Of a stretch of 64,000 nt of DNA, positions 50,111-60,946 are shown piece by piece. Position numbers and translations under genes: made by a program. Position 1 is the first letter of the stretch, and the number at the start of each line of letters is the position of its first letter. Source of the DNA: Prorocentrum cordatum (taxonomy: Eukaryota; Sar; Dinophyceae; Prorocentrales; Prorocentraceae); assembly GCA_963575745.1 (NCBI GenBank), contig CAUYUJ010022063.1, forward strand, positions 1 through 64,000, in the 5' to 3' direction. The notes under the pieces were generated by a model that was not told the DNA's origin, made no database searches, and was given only the letters and a program-made list of their open reading frames with translations.

Positions 50111-51409
50111 ATGAGATTATTTGACACATCCCGGGCCCGTTTCTATAGGGAAGCGGAGAGGGCCGTGTATATAGAGTTGCCTGACGCCGAAGCAGATGGC
50201 GTACATTGTGGTATTCTTAAGAAAAGTTCGTACGGCACACAGGACGCATCTGCAATATGGCAACGAGATTACACCGCAGTCATGGAAGCAGACGGACACA
50301 GGCCAGGCAAAGCCAACCCAGCATTGTTCTACAACATGAACAACGACTCGCGCTCTCTTGTCCATGGAGACGACTTCTGCGCCCTAGGAGACGAGGAGGC
50401 ACTGGGCGAGCTAGAAAAGACGCTTCGGTCCAAGTACGATCTGAAAGTGACGGGAAGCCTCCAGCTTGGGGCCGGGAGTGACCAAAAAGTGGTTTTCTTG
50501 AATCGCATTTTGCGCGTTGCTGGGTCTCCAGGGGACGAACGTTTCGCGGTTGAAGCAGATCCCCGCCACGCAGAAATGATCGCGGCAGAAATGGGACTGG
50601 CAGGAGAGAGGACGAAAGCTTTGGACACGCCCGGGCTGAAGAAGGAGGAGGCAGAGCACGACGAGGAGAGAGAAACATCGCCACTACTCACAGGAGATGC
50701 CGTTAAGCAGTACAGAAGTGTGACGATGAGAGCAGCTTATCTTTCTCCTGATCGTGCAGACATAGGAGACGCAGTAAAGAACTTGGCAAAGTATATGCAA
50801 TCACCGAGGCAGGTCGATGTTGTACGCTTGAGGAGGTTGGCCAGATACCTCAAGGGACGACCGCTCGTCGCGCAGAAGTTCACCAGAGACAGGAGCCGTG
50901 CCAACGACGACGTTGTCAAGGTGTTGATCATGCACAGCGACAAGGCTGGAGACAAGGTGTCTCGGAGGTCAACCGTTGGCCAAGTTGCCTTCGTAGGCAA
51001 GCACGTGGTAAAACACATGTGCAACATCCTGCAGGTGACCGGTCTCTCGTCCGGCGAGAACGAGTACTATGCCATAAGCGCAGGTGCTTGTGCCGGACTT
51101 GGCATCAAGGGTATCTTAGAAGACTGGAATGTGGCTTGCGAGCTGAAGGTGGTCTCCGAGTCATCAGCAGCACGAGGCCTTTCTTCGAGGAGAGGAGTAG
51201 GAAAGCAGAAACACATCCAGACGCGATATCTCTGGGTGCAAGAGCGACTCGCTATGAGACATCTCGATATTGGTAAGATCGGCACGAAGGAGAACAGGGC
51301 AGACTTGCTCACCAAGCCGCTTACGAAGAGGGAGATGGAGGAGCACATGAGAGGGATGCACCAGGAGTTCCGGGAAGGGCGAGCGCAGTCTGGCCTGCGC
51401 CTACTCTGA
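50111..51409 (+). pseudogene. Reverse transcriptase catalytic part and RNase H (second retroelement)
   Basis: Contains DTSRARFYREAERAVYIELP (first catalytic Asp block), YGTQDASAIWQRDY, and HGDDFCALG with the catalytic Asp pair. HGDD replaces the usual YVDD. RNase H follows with GQVAFVGKHVVKHMCN, SSGENEYYAISAGACAGLGI and the end block KENRADLLTKPLTKREMEEH. A short loss after MHSD, where the catalytic Asp-Trp is expected, suggests decay. The longest intact piece of the element. Confidence 0.9.
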
Positions 51410-51869
51410 CCAGACCGCAGAGGAGACGGGAGGCGAGACGCCGAGCGCCGAGCCCGAGCTCCAGACAGCCCCTGGCTGCGGCAAGATCCGCGCCGGGTGC
51501 AAGACTGAACCTGGAAGCGGGGAGTCCGGCGGGGAGCTCCGCGCCAGGCCAACTGAGCCCAGCGACGCGCCTAGCTGCGGGTAGCCCCGTGCCAGGCACA
51601 ACGCTATTGAGCACTGAACGCCTTGCCGCTGCGTGGTTGTGGATCGCCACAGCTCCGCTACCTTCTCTGGATGGCTAGGGCCGCCCACGGGACTGACAGA
51701 GCGCCGCGAGACGGGGTGCATCCCGAATCGCAGCGAGGAGGGGTGAAGAAGTCCCCCCCCTCGGACGCATGCAGTGTAGAGAATGGGATGGTAGCATCAG
51801 CAGTGCAGTGCAGAGCATCATGTAGAATTGTTGTTCGCTTGTCATTCCATAGCCCCTTTCGGCGAAAGG

Positions 51870-52480
51870 TTTTCTCAGTTCAGTATACGTTTTGTATATT
51901 GTACGTTTGTCGTCTACGTCCCGTAGACGTTTCGCGTACGTTTCGTGGGCGTTTGCGATACGTATATGTTTCATGCAGGTTTCGTTTAGGGTCGATTACG
52001 TCTCGCATTCGTGTCGTTGCCATTTCGTATGTTTTGCGGACGGCATGTATACGTTTTGCAGTTGTTGTTTACACCTGCGCTTCGGACGCACGTCATTTTA
52101 TTGTGTACATGCGTGGTGTATACACTTCATGCACGTTTTCTATACACGTGTTTTGTTCCCCTTAACGTTTCGCGCGCGTCATATTGCATACGCGTTTTCG
52201 ATACGTTTCGTACTCGTACCATTTATGTTTAGCATACATGCAGTAAACGTATGATATGAGTTTCGTATACACGTTATGTTTTTGTTGCATTTGCAGCTTA
52301 AAGTTTGCATGCACGTCTTTGCGAATATTGTCCAGATACGATTCATAAGCGTTTGGCTTACGTTCGGCGTGCGTTTCGTTTACTGTGTATATACCTGTCA
52401 TCTGCGTTTCATATACGGGTCATATACGTTTCGTTTACGTGCAATGTGCGTTTCATGTTCATTCATACACGTTTTGTTTG
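51870..52480. repeat. Degenerate CGTTTCGTATACG array
   Basis: About 600 bp of T-rich DNA in which variants of (A)CGTTT(C/T)GTATACGT recur every 10-25 bp. No fixed period, and no believable protein in the apparent Tyr/Phe/Arg-rich ORFs. 51640-51870 and 52480-53440 show no gene I can support; a (TA)n stretch is at 53040-53060. Confidence 0.65.
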
Positions 52481-53439
52481 TTCCGTGTGCTGTCATATTG
52501 TTGCGACCTACTACCGGTTACCAGTACAACGCGCGCCGACATATACATTCCCTGGTGTTGTTCTGCTTCTCCGGAAACCGAATGCTTGCACATACGCGTG
52601 CCAGTTTGGCTTCCAGACCTTTGCAGGACGACCCCGTCCGAAACATTCGCCAGAGGAGCGCCCGCAAACTGGTACATTCCTCGGCGCAACCGGGGAATGT
52701 ACCTTTTTCGCCGGGGCACGTGCCCGTTCCCAATGGTATGGATGAGAAGCCATCAAGAGTGGGTGGGCAGAAGGCAACAGCATGACGGGTGGGGGGCCAG
52801 TCTTTGGATCTTTCCATACGAGGCCTTTCAAAAAGGTTTTACCTTCGAGGATCGAAGGAGTTGTCATTTTTTCCATGGCGAAAAAGCGGCGGAAGTAAAA
52901 CGAGGCCACCTCCGTTGGCGGAAGCTGGCGGAAGGCGGAAGGGCGGCGGTAGGTGGCGCAAGTAAAAGATGCGTCCCCAAGAGATGAACACGTCTTTGGG
53001 TTCAAGGTTTCCTAAATCGGCCATATGTATGTATGTGTGTATATATATATATATATATGTACACGTTTGCAGGTGTGTCTATATACATTTATACAAATAT
53101 GCACACATACGTGGTGCGATCTAAAGTTTGATTCAGCGATTTCGTGGGCTGTTTCCGTTTCGATTTCGTTTTGCAGCAACGGTGGAACGAAGATTGGGCG
53201 AGGGGAAACGAACACAAAACGGGCACAGAACACGTGGTTGAGCGCGCGCCTTGTATATACAAATATACGTAGAAACACGCATGTGTGTGTGTGTGTGTGA
53301 ACCTCCCGCCCGCGAAGATCTTCGTGTTGGGGGCGGTTCTTGCTCTCCCCTTCCTCCTCTTTTCCCGCGCCCCGCCGTGCCCCACTTGGTTTCCTGCGCG
53401 CCCCGCTCGCTTCTCGACCGGCGTTTGCACCGGCTTCGG

Positions 53440-53564
53440 CCCTTCCGCGCCCGCCGACTTGAAGAAGTGCGTGCGCCTCCCTGGGCAAGCCAGGAGGGCG
53501 TACATCATCGAAGGCAACAGAGCCCCTGACCCTGAGAGCACGATGAAGACGTGGCCTCACTCAG
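53440..53564 (+). CDS. Possible isolated exon
   Basis: Reads DLKKCVRLPGQARRAYIIEG and on to MKTWPHS, followed by GT at 53565. Protein-like composition, but no family recognised and no in-phase neighbour found. Limits approximate. Confidence 0.3.
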
Positions 53565-55388
53565 GTTCCCGTCTTCGCACTAGGGATGCTACATCTGGGC
53601 GGTTTGGTCTGGCACACCTGCACGAAAGACCCCTTATCCCTGGTGTTCCCCTCCCAGAGGGTCAGGGGTACTTTTGCTGCTTAGCAGTATATGCTTCGAC
53701 CCCAGCCCATGGCAGGCCTCGCGCCCACCGCCGCCGCGCAGGTTTTGTCCGCTCACTGGGCGCCCCCGTGCCCCAGGCCCCCAGGCGAGCGGACGGCGGA
53801 AGCGGACGGTGGAAAACGGCCGCATATGGCCAGGACCCCAGGCGAGGGGAGCCAGCCGGCTAGTGAATGGGCCCCGACGCTCAAGATCGGGAAACGTAAG
53901 ACTCGAGTACGCGGGCACTCGGGTTCGCCCACGTGTTTTGACTAACGCGTCCTGGAGTTGGACGGCCCAGTTTCCGTAGGATGTTTGCAGCGGGAGCTCG
54001 CGTCAAGTTTCAGAGTTGGTCTCGTCATTGTCATGTTGGCCCCGCCGGGCCAATCCGAGTCCTCCGAGCCCCAGTCTTACGTTTCCTCGATAAAGATCAA
54101 CCAAGGTTTCGCGTCCGCCGTCGCCGCGCACTTCCGTTCCCCGGGCGCCCCCGGGGCCAGGGTGAGCGGATATGACCAGGCCCCCAGGCAAGGGGAGCTG
54201 GCCCGTTATAGTGGTTGAACCCTTCGGCGGCGAGCCGAAGGTCAGAGCCCCGAATCATCAGGGGTAACTCGGGTCAGGGATAACTCGGGCTCCTTTTTCG
54301 GGAATCCAAACCCGACTTACCCCGGACCCGAGTTACCCCGGATAATTCGGGCGTCCAGAGCCCCGAATCATCAGAATCAGGGGTAACTCGGGTCAGGGAT
54401 AACTCGGGTTCCTTTTTCGGGAATCCAAACCCGACTTACCCCGGACCCGAGTTACCCCGGATAACTCGGGCGCCCAAGAAGGGAGAAGTGAGGAGCGGCG
54501 GGCTTTCCCAGAAGAGGCCTCTGGCCTTCTGAGGAGTGTTGTGTAAGCCTTCCCCGAAGACGCGCAGAACTCCGCAGGAGGCCGCAGGCCTTTCGAGAAC
54601 GGTCGGATGGCCAGGGGCCTGGGCAAGGGGAGCCAGCCAGTTTGTGATTGGGCCCCGAAGCCTAAAGAACATAGCTAGAACCACCAGACCATGTCTGCCA
54701 TAGCTGGTGTTTTTTCGGGTGGCGGCAGTTCCGCTTGGTGGAACGGGGCGTGGGGGGGTGGGGGGGGGGCGACCCCCAGTGCACATCACTGAGCCAGGTA
54801 CCGCGAGGCCCAGATCTGCCCAACGCCCGAAACTGGCCCAGAGCTCCGACGATACGATTTGTGTCGATCCCCCGGTTTTTTTTTGCTCGATCTCGCCTTC
54901 GGGGCCCGCGATCGGGCCCCAGGAATAGATCAGAGACGTCTCCGGGACACAAAACCAACCCATGGAAAAGGGGCCGTGTGTGTGAAGACCGCCCATCTCC
55001 CCTTTTTATCCATCTATCCTGCTATCCTGTCGGCTCAGGTATTGGACTTCTTGAGCGCCCTTGTTCTGACGGGCGCATGGACAAAAGAGTCTTCTCTTTC
55101 CCCCCTATCGTCCTCTACTTACGGATCATACGGTAGGTTCGACTCATCGTTGGTTGTCAGCCTCCGTTCGCACCGGGAGCCTCGGGGCCGCGGATGGAAG
55201 CCATCACAACGGCGGATGTCTGGGGGATCGACTGCGAGGACCGTCGCGCGTGCTCTTCCCGCGCAAGGCCGCGCGTCAGCGCCATCTCATTCGCGCTGCA
55301 TATATGTGCCACGCTGGCGGCCCGCTCAAGCTGGGGCGCGAGGTCGCCATGCTCTCTCGCGTAAGACCCGCTACTCTTCGTCGCCCAG
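53565..55388. other. Repeat-rich stretch without a clear gene
   Basis: Contains related blocks around AGGCGAGGGGAGCCAGCC (about 53840, 54185, 54620), an inverted pair GAAACGTAAGACT (53889) and AGTCTTACGTTTC (about 54073), and the tandem hairpin repeat at 54244-54475. 55129-55150 starts with TACGGTAGGTTCG, the end sequence of the 180-bp element at 55714. I could not support a coding exon. Confidence 0.5.
54244..54475. repeat. Tandem hairpin repeat, about 113-bp unit, two copies
   Basis: Units 54244-54356 and 54357-54475 are almost identical. Each contains GGGGTAACTCGGGTC (54261-54275 in unit 1) and its exact reverse complement GACCCGAGTTACCCC (54325-54339), so each unit can fold into a long hairpin. 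Confidence 0.9.
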
Positions 55389-55713
55389 GAGTGTTCGGCT
55401 CGTTCGAAAGAATGCACGCGCGGGCGTCGAGCAATGCCTCAACTCACAAATGCACGGCCCCTGACCTGCTGATCAAGGGCCTCTCATCTGGTATCTCGCT
55501 CCAGGCCATCAAAACCCACATCAACCCAGGACCGCCCCTTGTAGGCCAGCATCAAACACCCAGCTCAGATGAGCGACGGAAGAAAAACGTGGTCGTCTTC
55601 ACCGACATTGGCGGGTGAGTTTTCCCCGTAAGGTCGCGCGAAAGCGCACTCGTCTCCATTGCAGCGTGCCGGGCTAGCGGCCCGCGTGAGCCACCGCGTA
55701 AGGTTGCTACGGT

Positions 55714-55893
55714 AGGTTCGTGTCGTGTCGACCGGCGGCGACCCCGCCAGCAGCGTTCAACTGAACGCCGCGGGCGACCCAGAATCGTTCGATGTGGAAC
55801 GATTTGGACGTTTCGGAAAACGGCCGATCGTTCAAGGTTTTACGATCCCCGCGGTGTCAGAAACGAACGCCGAAGTCGGCACGACACGAACCT
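55714..55893. mobile_element. 180-bp terminal-inverted-repeat element, copy 1
   Basis: Ends AGGTTCGTGTCGTG (55714-55727) and CACGACACGAACCT (55880-55893), a perfect 14-bp inverted repeat. Flanking TACGGT and GACGTA extend the pairing imperfectly. The interior matches 62844-63025. It is a MITE-like non-autonomous unit without coding capacity, just upstream of the GH7-like exon at 55939. Confidence 0.85.
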
Positions 55894-55938
55894 GACGTAT
55901 GTCATCTCGCGTAAGGCCTGTTTCGTGTCGTTGCCCAG

Positions 55939-56069
55939 GTGGCGCTGAACCACACCGCTGGGGCGGTCGAGCCCGGCATGAGGGGCAAGGCGTACTTCGC
56001 CAACGGCTGCGCCACGGACTCCTTCGACCCCGCGGCCTATGTCGGCTGGAAGCTCCTGGGCAAGAGGCC
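55939..56069 (+). CDS. GH7-like exon 1 (partial)
   Basis: After GCCCAG the frame reads VALNHTAGAVEPGMRGKAYF, then CATDSFDPAAYVGWKLLGKR. In GH7 enzymes the matching strand is (F)NLLGKEFSFDVD. A GT at 56070 is the probable donor. Confidence 0.6.
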
Positions 56070-56984
56070 GTGCGGTGCGCAAAGAAGAGCTGGCGTGCCC
56101 GCGGTGCATCGCAGCACGTACTCAGGGTTTCTTAAGAAGCGTGGGGGTACCCCCCCGACGAGAGTCCACCTCGCCTCGTCGTCGCGCTGCGACGGGGGTC
56201 GGAGCGCCTTCGGCGCGCGGTGGCTGCCCGCGACGGGGGTCGATGTGGGGCTGTCGGCAGGGGTGACGCCCCCTCCCCGACGCTTATTCAGGAACCCGGG
56301 GTACCGTGTTCAAGACCTCTGGGCTGAACACGCTGCGGCGTGTTGGCTCGGCGCGTGCCGGCCCACGCTTTGGCGAACGTGTCGCGCCAGACCTGCGTTT
56401 TCCCTCTGCGGTCCACGCAGTGGGCTCCGTGCGGGGGGCAGCTCCGAGCGGCAGGAGCAGTTGCGGCCCTGAACGCGGGCTCAGCGTGCCGCGCCGCCGG
56501 CTCTGGCCCACCACGCCTCGGCGCGGCACGCCGACCACGTCCCAGTCCCCCCCCCTCCTCCTCCTCCTCCTGGCTTCAGGCCCTCGCCATACCAAACCAA
56601 ACCATACCTCCTCCTCCTCCTCCTCCTCCGCCTCCTCCTCCTCCGCCTCCTCCTCCTCCTCCTCCTCCTCCTCCTCCCCTCCTTCCAGCAATTGCCAAGC
56701 GTCCACGTCCCGAGTTTTTTGCAGCCTCCCGCCCCGCGGAGCGGAGCGACGCGCCACCCGCTCGCAGGGCATGCTGTGTCGCCGGGACCGCCGCCGCGCC
56801 ACGCCGAGCGAAGGCTCCCGACCGCAGATGTTCCGAGTTCCGTGCGGGTTTCCCGGAAGGTTGTATGCTTACACCGTGCATCGTCCAACCTATCCTCATC
56901 CCCATTGGGTCATGGCAACCCGGCCCCACCAGCCCACCGTCCCAGGTGGGGATAGGCCCCGCGGATTCCGACGGAACAATGTAT

Positions 56985-57026
56985 GCATGCAGACATACAC
57001 ACACGTACATACATACATACATACAT

Positions 57027-57071
<45 letters not shown>

Positions 57072-58060
57072 GACAGACAGACAGACATACACATGCATGC
57101 ATACATACGTACGTACGTATGTACGTACGTACATACACACGTACGTGCGTATGTACGTACATACACACATACGTAGATCTAATTACATGCATGCATCTTT
57201 ACATACATATATACACACCTACGCAACTACATACATATATACATCATACATACACATACACGTATACACATACATACACATACGCATGCACATGCATCCA
57301 AACATACATACATACGTACACGCATACATACACACATATACACTTACATATGTTTACAACCATATACGCATACACACGCATATCTGCAGACATGAGTGCA
57401 TACTATGCATACACACATATCGTTATGTCTATATAGATATGCATAAATCTTTGCATCCATACAGCAATACATACATACATGCATACGTACACGCATACAC
57501 ACACGTACATACATACATCCATACATACATACACATACGCGCACACATACATGCATACATACACATGCATACATCATACATACATACATATACACACATA
57601 CACAGCATCAGCAATCCATGCATACATACATGCATGCATGCTTGCATACACACATACATGCATGCATGCATACATGCATACATACAGGCATACATACACC
57701 AAGCCAGACTTACATACATACATGCAAACATATCTGCATACACACATACATACATGCATGCATGCATACATCAATACATACATACATACACACACCTACA
57801 TACATCCATGTGTACATACAGACATACACACATACATTGAGACATGCATACAAACATACATGCATACATGCATGCATGCATACACATCTGCATACACACA
57901 TACCTACACACATACATACTTACAACATATATATATATATATATGTGTATATATACATATACATCTATATGTATGTATATGTATGCACACGCGCTATTTA
58001 TGTATGTGTATATATACACATATGTGTGTGCGCGCTATATACAAATGCACCCAGGTGTGT
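56985..58060. repeat. ACAT/GACA microsatellite block
   Basis: About 1.1 kb of ACAT-type repeats with a (GACA)n run at about 57027-57085 and a (TA)n run near 57930-57945, inside the probable intron between GH7-like exons 1 and 2. CCT-rich repeats occur at 56550-56690. Long Tyr/Cys/His ORFs here are artefacts. 56070-56550 has no recognised exon. Confidence 0.92.
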
Positions 58061-58163
58061 AAGTCGGTAAGTCGGGGCAGTGGGGCCAATGCCACGCCGG
58101 TGGAGATATTGGACCGGTTGGATCGATGCTGAAGGCTTCGGTACCACACTCACATTCGGGGAG

Positions 58164-58243
58164 CCGGCTGCGGCTGCAACGCCGCGCTGTACTTGGTGGG
58201 CATGCCGCAGAACGCCGCGTCTGCGGGCAGGTGCAACGACTAT
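58164..58243 (+). CDS. GH7-like exon 2 (partial)
   Basis: Reads GCGCNAALYLVGMPQNAASA and ends GRCNDY at a GC donor (TAT|GCATTC). It corresponds to PCGLNGALYFVAM in GH7 enzymes, a buried core strand. Confidence 0.65.
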
Positions 58244-60380
58244 GCATTCGCTTCGCTCACGCCGCCGGCCCATATTGTAGCATCGTTGGCGCTTGCCTGC
58301 GTGCTCGCAGGCGGGGTGGGAGGAGGAGGAGGAGGAGGAGGAGCAGGAGCAGGAGGAGGAGGAGGAGGAGGACCAGTGTAAACCCAAGAGGCATCAACGA
58401 TGTTGGAATATACCCTCCCTCCAAGCTCCATTTTCATAGGCCCCTACAACGGTTCATTAAGACTGAGGGAACTGCCTCATTGGAAGACAACCGATTGAAG
58501 ACCCTGAAGCATGCCTAGACAATGTTCTCGGTAAACCAACGCAACGGATCAATTTGACTGTTGCGTCTTGACGATCCAGAATCGTGCCAGAACGCCATTC
58601 TTGGGACTTTACACCGCGAATTATCGTAGCTGCTGCGCCCTCATAATAGTGAATCCTTCCAAAATACAGGTTCTGGTACGTCGATCGCGGCAATCCGTGA
58701 AATTCTTGCCATTTGTTATAACGAATGTGCGCGGCGGTAAGGTGAGAGCCACATGTTGAAAAAGGAACCGCCCTTAACCCGTGACGCTCTTGCAATTTTT
58801 AAAAACCAATGTGCGCGGCGCCACGGCGAGAGCCACATCTTCAAAACGACCCGCCCTCAACCCGTGAAGTTCTTGCAAATTTTGAAAACGAATGTGCGCC
58901 GCGCTCAAGCGAGAACCACATGTTGTGCGTCGCCCGAAGGCGAGAGCCACATTTTCAAAACCACCCGCCCTCAATCCGTGAGACGCTTGCAACGTTTGTC
59001 AAACGAATGTGCGCCGCGCTAAAGCGAGAGCCACATTTTGAAAGCCACCCGCCCTCAATCCGTGAAGCTGTTGGCATTTTTGATGCTTCAGGGTCGTAGA
59101 TGGTGAGGAAGTCTCAGGCGAAACGCCCGGCCCGCCCTACAAATTGTTTTCGGGGTGAAACAGGGAGAAGTTATTTAGAAGGAATGAAGGAGGAGGAGGA
59201 GGAGGAGGAGGAGGAGGAGGAGGTGGAGGTGGATGTGGAGGAGGAAGAGGAGGAGGTGGATGTGGAGGAGGAGGAGGAGGAGGATCAGTGTAAACCCAAG
59301 AGTCATCAGCGATGTTGGAACAAACCCTCCTTCCAAGCTCCCTTTTCATAGGCCCCAACAGCGGTTCATTACATTGAGGGATCTGCCTCGTTGGAAGACA
59401 ACCGTTTGAAGACCCTGAAGCATGCCAAAACAATGTTCTCGGGATTCCAACGCCACAGATCGAACTGGCTGTTGCGCCTTGACGATCCTGAATCGTGCCA
59501 GAACGCCATTCCTAGGACTACTACATAGCGAATCAACGTAACTGTTGCACCCGCATAATCTTGAATATCTCCCAAACACCATTTCTGCTACGTTGAGGAT
59601 GGGAATCCATGAACCTTTGTAATTTGTTTAGGCAGATGTGCGCGGCGGTAAGGCAAGAGCCACATTTTGAAACAGAAACGCCCTCAATCCGCAAAGCTCT
59701 TCCACATGTGTTAAACGAATGTGCGCGGCGCCACGGCGAGAGCCACATGTTGAAAACGACCCGCCCATCAGTCAGTGAAACTTTTGCATTTTCAACGAAG
59801 GTTAGGGGGGGGCCTCTGCAGGTCCTCGGGGGCCTTCTGGCAGTCGCGGCTCGGAGGCCACCTTTGGGGGGTCGAACTCTCAATTCGGGTTCCCCTTCTT
59901 GGGCCTCTTGGGAGGGCCTCTGGAGTCCTCTTGGAGGCCTCGTGGGCCGTCTTGGGGCCCTCTTGGGCACTTTGGGCCCTCTTGGAAGCGTCTTTGGCTG
60001 TCTTGGGGCGATATTGGGGGCCTCTTCGGCCGTCTTAGAGCGTTGGAAGCTTGAAAAGGCGAGAACGCTGACATCCTTTTCAAACATGCGATGTGAAAGG
60101 GGCCCTCGTGGGAGCCCTCTTGGAGCGCTTTGGGAGCGTTTTGGCGGCCTCTTGCTTGTGAATCATGAACTTTTGGACGTCTTGGAGCGCGCTTGGGCCG
60201 TGTCGGACCCCGTCGAGCGCTCCTGGAGGGTCATTGGGAGCCTTGAAGGCCGCGGCCAGGACTAAAACCATTTCTGATCCGTAATGGACAGAGTATTTTT
60301 CGTCCTGGGACCCCAGGGGCCGCCCCGCGCGCGCGAACTAGTGACAGTAACACTCTGAAGCTCTTACCGGGTATTTCCAG
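58244..60380. other. Long intron made of repeats
   Basis: Contains GGA repeats (58318-58374, 59186-59283), a 270-bp block at 58370-58640 duplicated at 59282-59560, and an 83-84-bp array. The array has units near 58724, 58808, 58891 and 59006, recurring at 59633 and 59718, each with GCGAGAGCCACAT-like cores. A degenerate CCTCTTGG array lies at 59810-60250. No exon seen. Confidence 0.7.
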
Positions 60381-60508
60381 GAAGCCTCTGGCCCGTGGGT
60401 CCGGCGCATTTTTGCGACGCGCACAGCTCTTGCGATGTGGCCTGCGCACAGATTGTCTTGCAGGATGCGAACCAGTACGCATGGTCGTCCTCCCTCCACG
60501 TCTCGGGG
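60381..60508 (+). CDS. GH7-like exon 3, catalytic-strand region
   Basis: Reads FCDAHSSCDVACAQIVLQDA then NQYAWSSSLHVSG. Aligned to the GH7 motif C-S-E-M-D-I-W-E-A-N, the nucleophile Glu is Gln (60449-60451), the helper Asp is Val (60455-60457) and the acid/base Glu is Asp (60464-60466). The protein is therefore unlikely to be an active cellulase; a binding role or pseudogene is more likely. The donor is GTTGTT. Confidence 0.65.
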
Positions 60509-60659
60509 GTTGTTAAAGGTGCCCCTGGCCCAAGGTACCCTTTGCTTTTCGCTCACGTTTGGAACCCTTGGGGCCCTCTAGGCCTCGTGAGGGGTGCTCT
60601 GGTGGCCTGGGGGCCTCCTTGGAAATCCTCGGGGCACCTTGGGCCAGGAGCACTTCTAG
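60509..60659 (+). other. Intron with terminal inverted repeats (1)
   Basis: 151 bp, GT...TAG. 60519-60540 pairs with 60632-60653 (20 of 22 positions), so the two ends of the intron can form a stem close to both splice sites. Confidence 0.8.
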
Positions 60660-60797
60660 CAATACCCGAACGTCAGCGACGACCCAGATGGCACTGCAGT
60701 CGGCTACGGAGGCGGGGCCACCTACGACGGCCTCCGCGACTGGACCAGTGTGCAGTACGGCCCTGCCGGCGTCATCGCCACTGCCTCGCCGCTCGAG
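60660..60797 (+). CDS. GH7-like exon 4
   Basis: Exactly 46 codons, phase 0 at both ends. Reads QYPNVSDDPDGTAVGYGGGA, then DWTSVQYGPAGVIATASPLE. It matches the GH7 stretch around the GPGS...DT strand entry. The donor GTGGTC follows GAG. Confidence 0.72.
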
Positions 60798-60946
60798 GTG
60801 GTCTTGGCATCGCTCGGACGTGTGTGTCTTTTCTCGGCGGGGACAGTCGAGGAGCATCCTGGGCCATCTTGCGGGCAAAAACACACACACACACACACGC
60901 ACGAAACCGACAAGTGCACGGGCAGGGGACGTCCGAGCGATGGCAG
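60798..60946 (+). other. Intron with terminal inverted repeats (2)
   Basis: 149 bp, GT...AG. GGCATCGCTCGGACGT (60806-60821) pairs with 60929-60944 at 15 of 16 positions. AGGTGGT is repeated at both splice sites (60796-60802, 60945-60951), like a target duplication that supplies both splice signals. A short (CA)n lies inside. Confidence 0.85.

Larger units (their letters stand above)
46469..51590. repeat. Dispersed 14-bp hairpin repeat, 13 copies
   Basis: Consensus GCGGGNAGNNCCGC, usually inside GCTGCGGGCAGCCCCGCGCC. Copies start at 46469, 47032, 47065, 47163, 48091, 48118, 48470, 48746, 48773, 49516, 51478, 51529 and 51577. The GCGG and CCGC arms pair; the centre varies. Most lie in Ala/Pro/Ser linkers of the second retroelement and encode AAGSPAP-like peptides; the last three lie after its RNase H. 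Confidence 0.8.
45286..51640 (+). mobile_element. Second copia-type retroelement, decayed, LTRs not found
   Basis: Gag, zinc knuckle, protease, integrase, RT and RNase H occur in copia order on the plus strand, but in at least eight frame segments. I found no matching repeats at its ends, so boundaries are the limits of homologous-looking coding sequence. TTAG directly before the first Gag residues could be a splice acceptor. It is a different lineage from the 18-kb element: HGDD instead of YVDD, a CCHC knuckle instead of CCCH fingers. Confidence 0.85.

Noticed and set aside
54990-55090. Faint resemblance of ATCCATCTATCC...CTCAGGTA to the 196-bp LTR.
   Set aside because: Only short pyrimidine-rich words match, and the order and ends are not conserved.
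55131-55145. GGTTCGACTC looks like a tRNA B box.
   Set aside because: No cloverleaf or A box upstream. It is the shared end sequence of the inverted-repeat element at 55714.
55389-55615. Possible first exon of the GH7-like gene ending NVVVFTDIGG before GTGAGT.
   Set aside because: Its phase does not fit the exon at 55939, and it does not resemble the GH7 N-terminal region.
56576-58062. Cys/Tyr/Val, His/Thr and Gly/Arg ORFs over the ACAT, GACA and CCT tracts.
   Set aside because: Repeat artefacts in all frames.
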